A stretch of DNA of 64,000 nt from an uncultured Halomonas sp. GTDB taxonomy: Bacteria; Pseudomonadota; Gammaproteobacteria; Pseudomonadales; Halomonadaceae. Below are positions 48,994-57,876 of this stretch, in pieces. The stretch covers positions 1 through 64,000 of the forward strand of contig NZ_CANLFS010000011.1 of assembly GCF_947490095.1 (NCBI RefSeq). Direction: 5' to 3'. Each line of letters begins with the position of its first letter. The first letter of the stretch is position 1. Position numbers and translations under genes: made by a program. The notes below the pieces were generated by a model. It did no database searches. It was not told the DNA's origin and saw only the letters and a program-made list of their open reading frames with translations.

Positions 48994-49623
48994 TCAGAAG
49001 CGGTAGCTGATGCCGCCCATGACCACCATCGGGTCGATCTCCACCTTGCCGGCGTCGGCGCCACCGACCGTCACGTCGCTGTCGATATCCATATACCAGA
49101 CCGCGCCATTGAGCGCCCAGTGGTCGTCGATCAGCAGGTCGACGCCCAGCTGGCCGGCGGCGCCCCAGGAGTCGTCCAGTTCCAGGGTGCTGCCTTGCAC
49201 TTTCTCGTCGGAGAAGTGGGTGTAGTTGACGCCCACGCCGACATAGGGCTGCACATAGGCGTCGGTGCCGCCCAGGGGATAGTACTGCAGGGTCAGGGTC
49301 GGCGGCAGGTGCTCGGCGGAGGCAACATTCGCGCCGTTGAGCTCGATGTCGTGGTCGAAGGGCTCGGCAGCCAGCAGCTCCACGCCCAGCTTGTCGGTGA
49401 AGCGATAGCCCAGGGTAAAGGCAAAGGCGCTATCGTCCTGTGCATCTACGTCAATCGCGCCGTTGGCGATTGAACCGTTGTCGCCCTTGGGCTCGACCTT
49501 GGCCACGCCGACGCGGGTGAAGACGTCGCCGGCACCATAGGCGGCGAAGGCCTGGGTGCTGGCGGTCACGGCAGCGGCGGCAACGCTCGCGGCGATCAGG
49601 GTGGAGAGGGCACTCTTGCGCAT
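48994..49623 (-). CDS. ompW: OmpW family outer membrane protein
   Basis: An eight-stranded outer-membrane barrel with a hydrophobic gate for small molecules. The 209-residue precursor has a Sec signal peptide ending in AFA (cut near residue 27), amphipathic strands such as FTRVGVAKVEP, AFTLGYRFTDKLGVELLAA and YVQPYVGVGVNYTHF, and the C-terminal aromatic residue of outer-membrane proteins (SYRF). I used the ATG at 49623, with AGGAG upstream; the frame continues upstream without sense. Confidence 0.92.
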   Translation of the reverse strand: MRKSALSTLIAASVAAAAVTASTQAFAAYGAGDVFTRVGVAKVEPKGDNGSIANGAIDVDAQDDSAFAFTLGYRFTDKLGVELLAAEPFDHDIELNGANVASAEHLPPTLTLQYYPLGGTDAYVQPYVGVGVNYTHFSDEKVQGSTLELDDSWGAAGQLGVDLLIDDHWALNGAVWYMDIDSDVTVGGADAGKVEIDPMVVMGGISYRF

Positions 49624-49749
49624 GGACTGACTCCTGGTGGCGAGTATTAGGCGGCGGGGCGCCGCATCGGAAGACGCGTCCATTTTAACGGTGCGGTTGG
49701 ATGTCAAAATTGATCCAGCGCAAGGCATATATGTAGAGCATTAAAATAA

Positions 49750-49773
49750 AGGGGCCGCCCGAAGGCGGCCCCT
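49750..49773. terminator. Hairpin terminator after putP
   Basis: AGGGGCCGCC pairs with GGCGGCCCCT around a CGAA tetraloop, 25 bases after the minus-strand putP stop. Confidence 0.8.
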
Positions 49774-49798
49774 GTGCGAGTACATGACTCCCGTGCGC

Positions 49799-51289
49799 CT
49801 AGCGCTGGATATGCTGATACTCGCCGGCGTCGGCGGTCATGCTGCTCACCGCCATGGTGGCGATGAAGGAGGCGATGAAGCCGGGAATGATCTCGTATAC
49901 ACCGGGCCCCCCCAGGAACTCCGCGTTCCAGCCCGCTGAGATCCAGATGGCCACGGTGGCGGCACCGACGATCATGCCCGCGAGGGCGCCGGCCCCATTG
50001 GTGCGCGACCACATCAGCGAGAGGATCATCAGCGGGCCGAAGGCCGCCCCGAATCCCGCCCAGGCGTTACTGACCAACCCCAGCACCTGGGAGTCCGGGT
50101 TGGAGGCGATCACCGCTGCCAGAATGCCAACCAGCACGACACTGGTCCTGCTCATGTTGACAATTTCCTTTTCCGAGGCATTTTTCCGCAGGAAGAGGTG
50201 GTAGAAGTCTTCGGTCAGCGAGGAAGACGCCACCAGCAGCTGGCTGGAAATGGTGCTCATGACGGCGGCCAGCAGGGCGGCATACAGGAAGCCGGTGACC
50301 AGCGGATGGAAGAGCAGGTCGGCCAGGATGATGAAGATGGTTTCCGGGTCCTGTACATCCATGCCGTTGCGGACCGCATAGGCGCGACCGAGCAGGCCCA
50401 GGGAAATCGCGCCGACCAGGGAGATGAACATCCAGCTCATGCCGATGTTGCGGGCCACGGGAACTTCCCTGAGGCTCCGGATGGCCATGAAACGCACGAT
50501 GATGTGCGGCTGGCCGAAGTAGCCAAAGCCCCAGGTCACGGCGGACAGCCAGCCGATGAAGGTGAGCCCCTCCGTCCACGACAGAAGCGTGGGGTCGGTT
50601 TCATTCAGGGTCTGTGACGCCTGGGAAAAGCCGCCGCCCCCGTCACCGAAGAGTACCACTAGCGGCATGACCACCAGCGCCAGCATCATGATGCAGCCCT
50701 GCACGAAGTCCGTCATGCTCACGGCCATGAAGCCGCCGATCACCGAGTAGATCAGCACCACCACCAGGGTAATGACGACACCGGCGAAGTAGTCGCTCAT
50801 GCCGCCAATGTTGATCACGCCGGAAAACGCGCTTTCAAACAGCTTGCCGCCGGCTACCAGGCCGGAAGCGGTGTAGACCGCGAAGAAGACGACGATGACG
50901 ATGGCGGATACCGTTCTCAGCGGTATGGCCCGGGTCGGGAAGCGATTCGCCAGGAATTCCGGAATGGTGATCGCATTACCATAATGAACCGTCTGTTCGC
51001 GAAGACGCGGCGCGATCAGGATCCAGTTGAACAGCGCCCCTGTGAACAGGCCGATGCCGATCCAGGCGGAACCCAGGCCGGAGACAAACATCGCGCCGGG
51101 CAGGCCCAGCAGCAGCCAGCCGCTCATGTCCGAGGCGCCGGCCGACAGGGCCGCCACCTGTGGACTGAGGGAGCGACCACCCAGTATGTATCCTTCGGAC
51201 GTGGACGTGGATTTACGCATCGCATAAATGCCGATGCCGATCATGAGCAAGAAATAAAGGAACAGGCTGATCCAAACGCCAATAGCCAT
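49799..51289 (-). CDS. putP: Sodium/proline symporter
   Basis: Inner-membrane SSS-family transporter that imports proline with Na+. The 496-residue product has about thirteen helices, with the N-terminal LSAGASDMSGWLLLGLPGAMFVSGL (Na+ and proline site), GFGYFGQPHIIVRFMAIRS and LAGMIVGAATVAIW. It lies downstream of putA in the same direction, separated by 181 bases, and forms the proline catabolic locus with it and the AraC-type regulator. Confidence 0.94.
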   Translation of the reverse strand: MAIGVWISLFLYFLLMIGIGIYAMRKSTSTSEGYILGGRSLSPQVAALSAGASDMSGWLLLGLPGAMFVSGLGSAWIGIGLFTGALFNWILIAPRLREQTVHYGNAITIPEFLANRFPTRAIPLRTVSAIVIVVFFAVYTASGLVAGGKLFESAFSGVINIGGMSDYFAGVVITLVVVLIYSVIGGFMAVSMTDFVQGCIMMLALVVMPLVVLFGDGGGGFSQASQTLNETDPTLLSWTEGLTFIGWLSAVTWGFGYFGQPHIIVRFMAIRSLREVPVARNIGMSWMFISLVGAISLGLLGRAYAVRNGMDVQDPETIFIILADLLFHPLVTGFLYAALLAAVMSTISSQLLVASSSLTEDFYHLFLRKNASEKEIVNMSRTSVVLVGILAAVIASNPDSQVLGLVSNAWAGFGAAFGPLMILSLMWSRTNGAGALAGMIVGAATVAIWISAGWNAEFLGGPGVYEIIPGFIASFIATMAVSSMTADAGEYQHIQR

Positions 51290-51470
51290 AAAAGCATCTC
51301 CAGTTTGTCTTATTCGGCCGGATACCGCCCCGGCCGGTTGTTATTACCCATGCAGGTTAGAGTACCGATGGCAAACATCGCGACCCGGTGAGCGCGAACA
51401 TGACGTCAGTGATGGCGTTATTTTTTATCATGGAGGATTCCTTCCGTCTTGTTGTGATAGCGAGTGAGGT

Positions 51471-54400
51471 TCACTCGTCTCCCAGCGCAAGCAGTGAGGC
51501 GTTACCGCCCAGGGCAGCGGTATTGACGGTCACTGCTTTTTCGGTGGCGAAGCGCAGCAGATAATGCGGCCCTCCCGCCTTGGGTCCGGTGCCGGACAGG
51601 CCCTGGCCGCCGAAAGGCTGTACGCCGACGACGGCCCCGATGATATTGCGGTTGATATAGACGTTGCCAGCACGAATCTTCCGCGCTATTTCATCGGCAA
51701 AGGACTCGTTGCGACTGTGAACGCCGAATGTCAGTCCATAACCGCGACCATTGATCGACTCTATCACGCTATCCAGCTCGCTGGCCTTGTAGCGCACGAT
51801 ATGCAGGATCGGGCCGAACTGTTCACGCTCCAGGGCCTCGATGCCGTCGATCTCGAAGGCGACCGGGGCGACGAAGGTACCGTGCTCGGTTTCGGCCGGG
51901 TCGAGCGGCGTCTCCGCCACCAGCCGGCCCTCGGCCTTGAGCTTCTCTACATGGGCCATCAGCCCCTGGCGGGCGTCGTCGTCGATCACGGGGCCCACGT
52001 CGGTGCCCAGATCACGAGGATCGGCCACGCGCAGCTCCGCCATGGCGCCCTTGAGAATGCGGATGACCCTGTCGGCGACCTCCTCCTGGAGGTAGAGCAC
52101 GCGCAGCGCCGAACAGCGCTGTCCGGCGCTCTGGAAGGCCGACTGGACGACGTCTACCACCACCTGCTCGGGCAGGGCGGTGGAGTCGACGATCATGGCG
52201 TTCATGCCGCCGGTCTCGGCGATCAGGATCGGCAGGGGGGCATTGTCGCGGTTTGCCAGGGCGCGGTTGATGACCTGGGCGGTATCGGTGCCGCCGGTAA
52301 ACACCACGCCGGTGATGCGCGCATCGCCGGTCAGCACGCTGCCCACGGTGGGGCCGTCGCCCGGCAGCAGCTGGACAACGTCGCGAGGCATGCCGGCCTC
52401 ATGCAGCAATTCCACCACCCGATGGGCGACCAGTGAGGTCTGTTCGGCGGGCTTGGCCAGCACGGTATTGCCGGCCACCGCGGCGGCCACCATCTGACCG
52501 CAGAAGATGGCCACCGGGAAGTTCCAGGGGCTGATGGCGGCGAACACGCCGCGTCCGCCCATCTCCAGCTGGTTGGACTCGCCGGTGGGACCGGGCAGCG
52601 CGATCGGCTCGCCGAACAGCGTTTCGGCTTGGGTGGCGTAGTAGCGGCAGAAGTCTACCGCCTCGCGAATCTCATCGACGCCGTCGGTGAGCAGCTTGCC
52701 GCCTTCCCGGGAGCAGAGCGTCATCAGCTCCGCCATGTGCGTCTCCATCAGGTCGGCCAGGCGACGCAGGATGGCGGCGCGCTCGGCGGCCGGGGTCGCA
52801 GACCAGCGTGGAAAGGCGGCCCAGGCGGCATCCAGGGCCTGTTGGGCCTGCTCGGCGCTGGTCCACTGGACGCTACCCACGACCCGGCGGCGGTCGAAGG
52901 GAGCGGTGACCTCATGGGTATTGGCCGGGTCATCGCTGACCTCGAAGGCCAGTAGCGGCTTGACGCGATGGGTCTTGTCCATGTGCGTGGCCATGGCATC
53001 CATCAGTGGCCGATAGTGGCTGCCCACGTTGAGGTTGACGCCTCGGGAGTTGCGACGCTTCTCGCCGTAGATATCGGCGGGAAGCGGAATACGCGGGTTG
53101 GCGTAGTGATCATGCTGGCCCAGGGTTTCCACGGGGTGTTCGCAAAGCGATGCCACCGGTACCTGGGGGTCCACCAGCTGGTGCACGAAGGAAGAGTTGG
53201 CACCGTTTTCCAGCAGGCGCCGCACCAAGTAGGGCAGCAGGTCCTTGTGGGCACCCACCGGGGCATAGATACGGCAGTAGGTGCCGGCGGGGGCGCGCTT
53301 GAGCGCGGCATCATAGAGTGCCTCGCCCATGCCGTGCAGGCGCTGGAACTCGAACGGGCGAGTCGCCTCGTTGGCCTGCTCCAGGATGGCGCAGATGGTG
53401 TGAGCGTTGTGGGTGGCGAACTGGGGGAAGATTCGCCCGCGGGTCTCGTCGGAAAGCAGGAAGCGTGCACAGACCAGGAAGGCGACGTCGGTGGCCGCCT
53501 TGCGGGTGAATACCGGATACCCCTCGACCCCGAGCTGTTGGGACTCCTTGATTTCGGTGTCCCAGTAGGCGCCCTTGACCAGGCGCAGCGGGATTTCGTC
53601 GCCCTGGGTGTCGGCCAGGCGATTGAGATATTGCAGTACCGGCAGGGCGCGCTTGGAATAGGCCTGTACCACCAGGCCGAAGTGGCCCCAGCCCTTGACC
53701 GTATCGCTCTCGTAGATCGCGCGAAACACCTCGAGAGATATCTCCAGGCGGTCGACCTCCTCGGCATCGATGGTTAGTGCCACGGAGCGTTCCCGGGCCA
53801 TGGCGGCCAGCTTCGTCACGCTGGCCACCAGCTCGTCGAGGATCTGCTCGCGGCGGCCGAATTCGTAGCGCGGATGCAGCGCCGAGAGCTTGATGGAGAC
53901 GGAGGGAGCCGGGGTCTTGTCCGGTAGCGACTGACTGGTCGCGCCGACCCGCTCGATGGCCAGGGCGTAGTCCTCGAAGTACTTGGCGGCATCATCGCGG
54001 GTGCGGGCGGCCTCGCCGAGCATATCGTAAGAGTAGGTGTAGCCCTTGTCGAACAGCGGCTGGGAGCGTTTGAGCGCCTCGTCGATATCGCGGCCGAGCA
54101 CGAACTGCTTGCCCATCACCTTCATCGCCTCGCGCATGGCGCGGCGGATGACCGGCTCCCCCATCCGATTGACCAGCTTGTTGATAAAGCTGGCGGGGCG
54201 CCCGTCCGTCGGCTGGTCGAGATTGAGCACTCGGCCCGTCATCAGCAGGCCCCAGGTGGAGGCATTGACGAACCAGGAGTCGCTCTGACCCAGGTGAGAC
54301 TTCCAGTCGGCAGGCCCCAGCTTGTCTTCGATCAGCGCGTCGGCGGTGGCCTTGTCGGGAATCCGCAGCATGGCTTCGGCCAGACACATCAGCATCAGGC

Positions 54401-54662
54401 CCTCGTGGGTGTCGAGGCTGTACTGCTGGAGCAGCTCGTCGATGGAGTCGACGGCCGTATCCATCTCGCGGACTTCGCGGACCAGCTCGGCGGTCTTGTC
54501 GGCGATGCGTCTCGCCTGGTCGGTATCGGCACTCAGTACCCGGACGAGCTCACCGACGAAGGCGTCCTCATCCACGACATAATGTTCGCTGATGCGTGAA
54601 AAGAGGGTGTCCAGGTCCTGCCGCCAGGTCGTGGCGTCCAGCATGGAGGTGGCTTCGAGCAT
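51471..54662 (-). CDS. putA: Bifunctional proline dehydrogenase / P5C dehydrogenase
   Basis: PutA oxidises proline to glutamate in two steps with FAD and NAD+, and is bound to the inner membrane. The 1063-residue product has the proline dehydrogenase barrel (about 100-480, with VSIKLSALHPRYEFGRRE, LRLVKGAYWDTEIK and YCRIYAPVGAHKDLLPYLVRRLLENGAN-type flavin site) and the aldehyde dehydrogenase domain (about 560-1030; ETGGMNAMIVD and the cysteine in SAGQRCSALRVLYL). It lacks the N-terminal ribbon-helix-helix DNA-binding domain of E. coli PutA, so it cannot repress its own gene. Regulation is expected from the AraC-type gene upstream. Confidence 0.95.
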   Translation of the reverse strand: MLEATSMLDATTWRQDLDTLFSRISEHYVVDEDAFVGELVRVLSADTDQARRIADKTAELVREVREMDTAVDSIDELLQQYSLDTHEGLMLMCLAEAMLRIPDKATADALIEDKLGPADWKSHLGQSDSWFVNASTWGLLMTGRVLNLDQPTDGRPASFINKLVNRMGEPVIRRAMREAMKVMGKQFVLGRDIDEALKRSQPLFDKGYTYSYDMLGEAARTRDDAAKYFEDYALAIERVGATSQSLPDKTPAPSVSIKLSALHPRYEFGRREQILDELVASVTKLAAMARERSVALTIDAEEVDRLEISLEVFRAIYESDTVKGWGHFGLVVQAYSKRALPVLQYLNRLADTQGDEIPLRLVKGAYWDTEIKESQQLGVEGYPVFTRKAATDVAFLVCARFLLSDETRGRIFPQFATHNAHTICAILEQANEATRPFEFQRLHGMGEALYDAALKRAPAGTYCRIYAPVGAHKDLLPYLVRRLLENGANSSFVHQLVDPQVPVASLCEHPVETLGQHDHYANPRIPLPADIYGEKRRNSRGVNLNVGSHYRPLMDAMATHMDKTHRVKPLLAFEVSDDPANTHEVTAPFDRRRVVGSVQWTSAEQAQQALDAAWAAFPRWSATPAAERAAILRRLADLMETHMAELMTLCSREGGKLLTDGVDEIREAVDFCRYYATQAETLFGEPIALPGPTGESNQLEMGGRGVFAAISPWNFPVAIFCGQMVAAAVAGNTVLAKPAEQTSLVAHRVVELLHEAGMPRDVVQLLPGDGPTVGSVLTGDARITGVVFTGGTDTAQVINRALANRDNAPLPILIAETGGMNAMIVDSTALPEQVVVDVVQSAFQSAGQRCSALRVLYLQEEVADRVIRILKGAMAELRVADPRDLGTDVGPVIDDDARQGLMAHVEKLKAEGRLVAETPLDPAETEHGTFVAPVAFEIDGIEALEREQFGPILHIVRYKASELDSVIESINGRGYGLTFGVHSRNESFADEIARKIRAGNVYINRNIIGAVVGVQPFGGQGLSGTGPKAGGPHYLLRFATEKAVTVNTAALGGNASLLALGDE

Positions 54663-54782
54663 GAGGATCCCCTGTCGCCTTGTCAGGCCGAGTCATAACG
54701 TAAAAGGAAAGCGTAAAAAGAGTGGGTGGCCAGTACTGGCACTTGCCCTGACTCTAGGTGTCATTGGGTAATGATGCTTGTC

Positions 54783-54836
54783 GAATCCGCGGCTGTTGTT
54801 GCAGATTCCGCGGAAATATAGGGAAATGGCGGATTC
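54783..54836. promoter_or_regulatory. Putative AraC-type operator repeats before putA
   Basis: GAATCCGCGG (54783-54792) and GATTCCGCGG (54804-54813) are direct repeats exactly 21 bases apart, about two turns of DNA. An inverted half, GGCGGATTC, lies at 54828-54836. Direct repeats with this spacing are usual for AraC-family activators. They sit 120-175 bases upstream of putA and just downstream of the AraC-type gene. Confidence 0.48.
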
Positions 54837-54849
54837 TATATAGACTTTC

Positions 54850-54899
54850 GTCGCAGTGTGAGGGTTCGTTGTCGCGTGAGGGTTCGTTGTCGCGTGAGA
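54850..54899. repeat. Short direct repeat, 18-bp unit
   Basis: The unit GTGAGGGTTCGTTGTCGC occurs twice head to tail, with a partial third copy (GTGAGA) after it. It lies in the gap between the AraC-type gene and putA. No role can be inferred. Confidence 0.7.
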
Positions 54900-54915
54900 T
54901 GAGAGGGCCGTCCGG

Positions 54916-55680
54916 TTACGGCAGGGCACACGGCCGGCGTAGGCGACTCGGTGGTTGTCCATAGGCCTCGCGGCAGGCGCGCGACAGGGCGCTCTGGCTG
55001 CTGAAGCCGGTGAGGGCGGCGATCTCGACCAGCGACAGGCGAGAGTCGTCGAGCAGGCCGCGCGCGGCCTCGAGGCGCCGGCGGCGGACATACTGCCAGG
55101 GCGAGAGCCCGGTCTGGTGGCGAAAGCAATGCCGGAAGTGGGCCTCGCTGAGGCAGGCTTCCCGAGCCAGGTCGATGACGCTGAGGGGGCCTGCCAGATG
55201 GGCCTCGATAAAGCGGTCCAGGCGTGGCATGTCGAGCCTGGCGGGAGTCGCTGGCGCGCCGCCGGCCAGGCGAGCATGCAGGCAGCCCAGCAGGGTGGCG
55301 GCGAGGCGGTCGCCCTGCTGGGCGTCCGGTACCGAATGGTCGAGCTCCACCAGCAGAAACTCCATGTAGCGCTTGAGCGGGTGGTCCAGGGTAAAGAAGC
55401 GTGGCGCATCGAAGAGCCGTGAGAGCTCGCGCTGGGGGCCGGTCAGGGCGGGGGATCGGGCCGGCAGATCGAGAATCAGCTGGCGGTTGTCACCGGTGCC
55501 GGCGTAGTAGTGCTCATGATTGGCGGGCACGATGCAGCCGGAAAATGCCGAGATGTCGCCGCCGAGCCCTTCGATCTCGAACTCCGCGCGGCCGTGCAGG
55601 CCGATTACCACCTGATGGTAGTCGTGGGCATGGTGACGGGTGGCGGTGTCGAGAGGAATCTGGCGGATCACGCTGGGCAT
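54916..55680 (-). CDS. AraC-family transcriptional regulator, probably of proline use
   Basis: A 254-residue regulator with an N-terminal cupin-like sensor domain (HHAHDYHQVVIGLHGRAEFEIEG at the start) and a C-terminal pair of helix-turn-helices (ARLDMPRLDRFIEAHLAGPLSVIDLAREACLSEAHFRHCFRHQTGLSPWQYV, broken in the middle by the usual linker, then LVEIAALTGFSSQSALSRACREAYG). In Pseudomonas aeruginosa the AraC-type PruR activates putA-putP; gene order here supports the same role, so 'pruR' is a fair guess. It reads toward putA with a 253-base gap. Confidence 0.82.
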   Translation of the reverse strand: MPSVIRQIPLDTATRHHAHDYHQVVIGLHGRAEFEIEGLGGDISAFSGCIVPANHEHYYAGTGDNRQLILDLPARSPALTGPQRELSRLFDAPRFFTLDHPLKRYMEFLLVELDHSVPDAQQGDRLAATLLGCLHARLAGGAPATPARLDMPRLDRFIEAHLAGPLSVIDLAREACLSEAHFRHCFRHQTGLSPWQYVRRRRLEAARGLLDDSRLSLVEIAALTGFSSQSALSRACREAYGQPPSRLRRPCALP

Positions 55681-55738
55681 GGTGGCCGGCCTCCAAGCAT
55701 CGGGCGAAAGGCCATCTTACCCCGGGAGGAAAAATGTC

Positions 55739-56113
55739 TCATTTCACGCTGTGTTGACGCTCGCGCAGGGCCTGACGGCCCGCCAGGTGGGCACGCAGTG
55801 CCTCGAGCTCGGCATGCCCCGTCTCGTCCAGGAGGGGGCGTCCCCGGGCGGCACGGCCGTGACTGCCATGCTCGTCCATCAGCCTCTGGGCCCGGCGGCG
55901 GGTGCTGTCCAGATAGTCGTCGTGGCGAATCGGGTAGCCCATGACGGCATTCCATTCGGTCTCATCGACGCGGTTTTCCAGCGCCTGATCGAAGAGCGCC
56001 AACAGGCGTTCGGGGTCGGTGCGAAAACGCGACGTACCGGAAAGCAGCAGAAGGGCGACCATGCCACCGAAGACCAGCAGGCAAACGGCGAAGACCAGCA
56101 GATAGAGGGCCAT
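55739..56113 (-). CDS. Membrane-anchored conserved hypothetical protein
   Basis: A 124-residue protein with one N-terminal membrane helix (ALYLLVFAVCLLVFGGMVALLLLSG, residues 2-26) followed by a helical cytoplasmic domain holding FRTDPERLLALFDQALENRVDETEWNAVMGYP and DYLDSTRRRAQRLMDEHG. I do not recognise a named family. I chose the ATG at 56113 because GGAG lies 6 bases before it; the ATG at 56125 has no ribosome site. The gene lies about 60 bases after tRNA-Gly on the same strand, so the transcript may be shared. Confidence 0.7.
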   Translation of the reverse strand: MALYLLVFAVCLLVFGGMVALLLLSGTSRFRTDPERLLALFDQALENRVDETEWNAVMGYPIRHDDYLDSTRRRAQRLMDEHGSHGRAARGRPLLDETGHAELEALRAHLAGRQALRERQHSVK

Positions 56114-56173
56114 GGCAAGCTCCATTGTGACCCCGCATAACGGGGAGGGAGGGCCACGGAGGGCGAGAATAAC

Positions 56174-56247
56174 TGGAGCGGGTGAAGGGAATCGAACCCT
56201 CGTCTTAAGCTTGGGAAGCTTCTGCTCTACCATTGAGCTACACCCGC
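56174..56247 (-). tRNA. tRNA-Gly (anticodon TCC)
   Basis: Read on the minus strand the 74 bases fold as a tRNA: acceptor GCGGGTG with CACCCGC, D-arm AGCTCAATGGTAGAGC, anticodon stem AGAAGCTTCCCAAGCTT with TCC in the loop, T-arm GAGGGTTCGATTCCCTT, discriminator T and an encoded CCA. Confidence 0.96.
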
Positions 56248-56399
56248 GAGAGGGTTTCGATAGTAAAACCAACTGTTTAGCCATGCAAGCCCGGGGCGGT
56301 GATTTTTGCCGATAGGGCGACCGGGGGGCGTTAAGCCGCTGTTTTCACAAGTCGCCCTGTTCGCCTGGAAAAGAAAAATTGGATCCTGTCGCGAACTTT

Positions 56400-56518
56400 T
56401 TCGTCATGGGCTGTCATATTGAGTACAGCCAGTCGCGATAGCAGTCGCTAACTCTGTCGCCTAGCTGGCCGTTTCGATCGCATTTGGGCCGTCTCCATTC
56501 GAGGCGGCCTTCTTTTTT
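56400..56518 (+). ncRNA. Candidate small RNA
   Basis: The 430-base gap 56248-56677 has no gene, yet holds a clear plus-strand terminator (56487-56518). Before it are a hairpin GGCTGT...ACAGCC (about 56409-56430) and three related 12-13-base units beginning AGTCGCG, AGTCGCT and TGTCGCC. Their role is unknown. I found no convincing promoter, and the 5' end is only a guess. The terminator could also close some longer transcript. Confidence 0.3.
56487..56518 (+). terminator. Orphan Rho-independent terminator
   Basis: GGCCGTCTC pairs with GAGGCGGCC (one G-T pair) around CATTC and is followed by TTCTTTTTT. No plus-strand gene ends nearby. Confidence 0.72.
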
Positions 56519-56677
56519 GGTTCTTCCCAGGCGCTTGATTTTCCCCATGCCGGCGTGAAAACGGCTGTCAGGTGGCGGCCCCGGTGGTCCATCGGCAAGG
56601 CCCTCGCCCCGTCATCGACGGGGCGAGGCAAGAGGAAAGGCAGGAAAAGGTAGGGAAGCGAAGAGGGGCGAGGCCGT

Positions 56678-57085
56678 TCAGCGGTGGCGCATGCGCAGAA
56701 TGGCGTTGAGCACGTCCCGGCGGGTCACGATGCCTACCAGTCGATTCTGTTCCACCACCGGGTAGACCTTGGGCTTGTTGCCGAACATCTCCTGGGCCAG
56801 GTCGGTGATGCTCTTGGTGGGAGAGACCGAGAGAACCTCGTGGCGCATCAGGTCGTTGACCAGCGGCGGCTCGTCGTTGAGGTAGGCGCTCTCCAGCACC
56901 TTGCTCATCACATCCTGCTCGGAAATGAAGCCAATCAGGAAGTCATTGCCGTCGACCACCGGCACACCGGGCAGACGATGCAGCGCCAGCCCCTCGGCCA
57001 GCGTCGCGACCGAGACCTTGCCGGTGACTCGATAGCAGTCGCGGGACATGATCTCACGTACGATGGTAGGCGCCTTGTCGGCCAT
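56678..57085 (-). CDS. CBS domain protein
   Basis: A 135-residue protein made of two CBS domains and nothing else: IVREIMSRDCYRVTGKVSVATLAEGL with GVPVVDGNDFLIGFISEQDVM, then VNDLMRHEVLSVSPTKSITDLAQEMF with VYPVVEQNRLVGIVTRRDVL. Such a pair forms one Bateman module that binds adenine nucleotides. The partner protein is not known. The ATG at 57085 follows AAGGAG. Confidence 0.9.
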   Translation of the reverse strand: MADKAPTIVREIMSRDCYRVTGKVSVATLAEGLALHRLPGVPVVDGNDFLIGFISEQDVMSKVLESAYLNDEPPLVNDLMRHEVLSVSPTKSITDLAQEMFGNKPKVYPVVEQNRLVGIVTRRDVLNAILRMRHR

Positions 57086-57246
57086 GGCGAGTCTCCTTGT
57101 GCCGGTTTGCCCATAGCATAGTCGACTATGGCGGCGCGTCGCCTCGTGCGACCGAGGGCCCTTCAACGCAAGGTGTCACCAAGGGAACCCGGGGCGGTGT
57201 CATTCTTTCCAATCCATTACCACTCACTGTCGTCCGGAGGCTGACC

Positions 57247-57801
57247 ATGGATGCACGCGAATATCTCGCCAGGAAGGGCGTCGACGGCGAGCGCGATCGC
57301 GAGCGCCCCAATACCCTGGAAGAAAAGGCCTGGGCCCGTGCCCGGGAAGCGGGCGATCATCGCCCCCGGGCCGGCACGCCCCACGACTGGGAGGAGTGGG
57401 AACGCTTCCATGGCGACCTGGCCGAAGACGCCGATGCCATCGACCAGAAGATCGATCATGAGGCTCATCGCCGTGCCCTGGACCATGAATCACCCGCCTC
57501 TCGGGAAAAGGCCGTCGTGGGTAGCTATACGCCGCCCTCCGGCAATGAGGCGCCGGGCAATCACACCCAGGCGTCACCCGATGAGAGCCCCGATGAGAGC
57601 CTTGATGAGACACCCGGTGGCGCGCCCGAGGAGCCATCCTGGTTGCGGCTGATGCTCAGGATACTGGCCGTGCTGATGCCGCCATTGGCCGTGGGGCTGG
57701 CCGGGCATTCGTCACGCCGGGTGCTGGTCGCCGTGGCATTGACCCTGCTGGGCTGGGTGCCGGGTGTGATATACGCCTGGCGCCACCTCCTGGACGCCTG
57801 A
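57247..57801 (+). CDS. Pmp3/YqaE-domain membrane protein with a long charged N-terminus
   Basis: A 184-residue protein. The first ~130 residues are hydrophilic, rich in E, D, R and P, and include short repeats (SPDESPDESLDETPG). The last ~50 residues, ILAVLMPPLAVGLAGHSSRRVLVAVALTLLGWVPGVIYAW with the usual PPLAV and LGW-PG-I motifs, are a Pmp3 (UPF0057) domain of two membrane helices. Pmp3 proteins, normally ~55 residues, affect membrane potential and salt tolerance. GGAGG precedes the ATG. The extension sets it apart from common Pmp3. Confidence 0.82.
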   Translation: MDAREYLARKGVDGERDRERPNTLEEKAWARAREAGDHRPRAGTPHDWEEWERFHGDLAEDADAIDQKIDHEAHRRALDHESPASREKAVVGSYTPPSGNEAPGNHTQASPDESPDESLDETPGGAPEEPSWLRLMLRILAVLMPPLAVGLAGHSSRRVLVAVALTLLGWVPGVIYAWRHLLDA

Positions 57802-57876
57802 GGGGACAGGCGTCTTGGCAGTGATGCCTGGGCCCATGTAAGCTTCGTAAGCTTTTTAATGTGAAAAGGTTTACTC

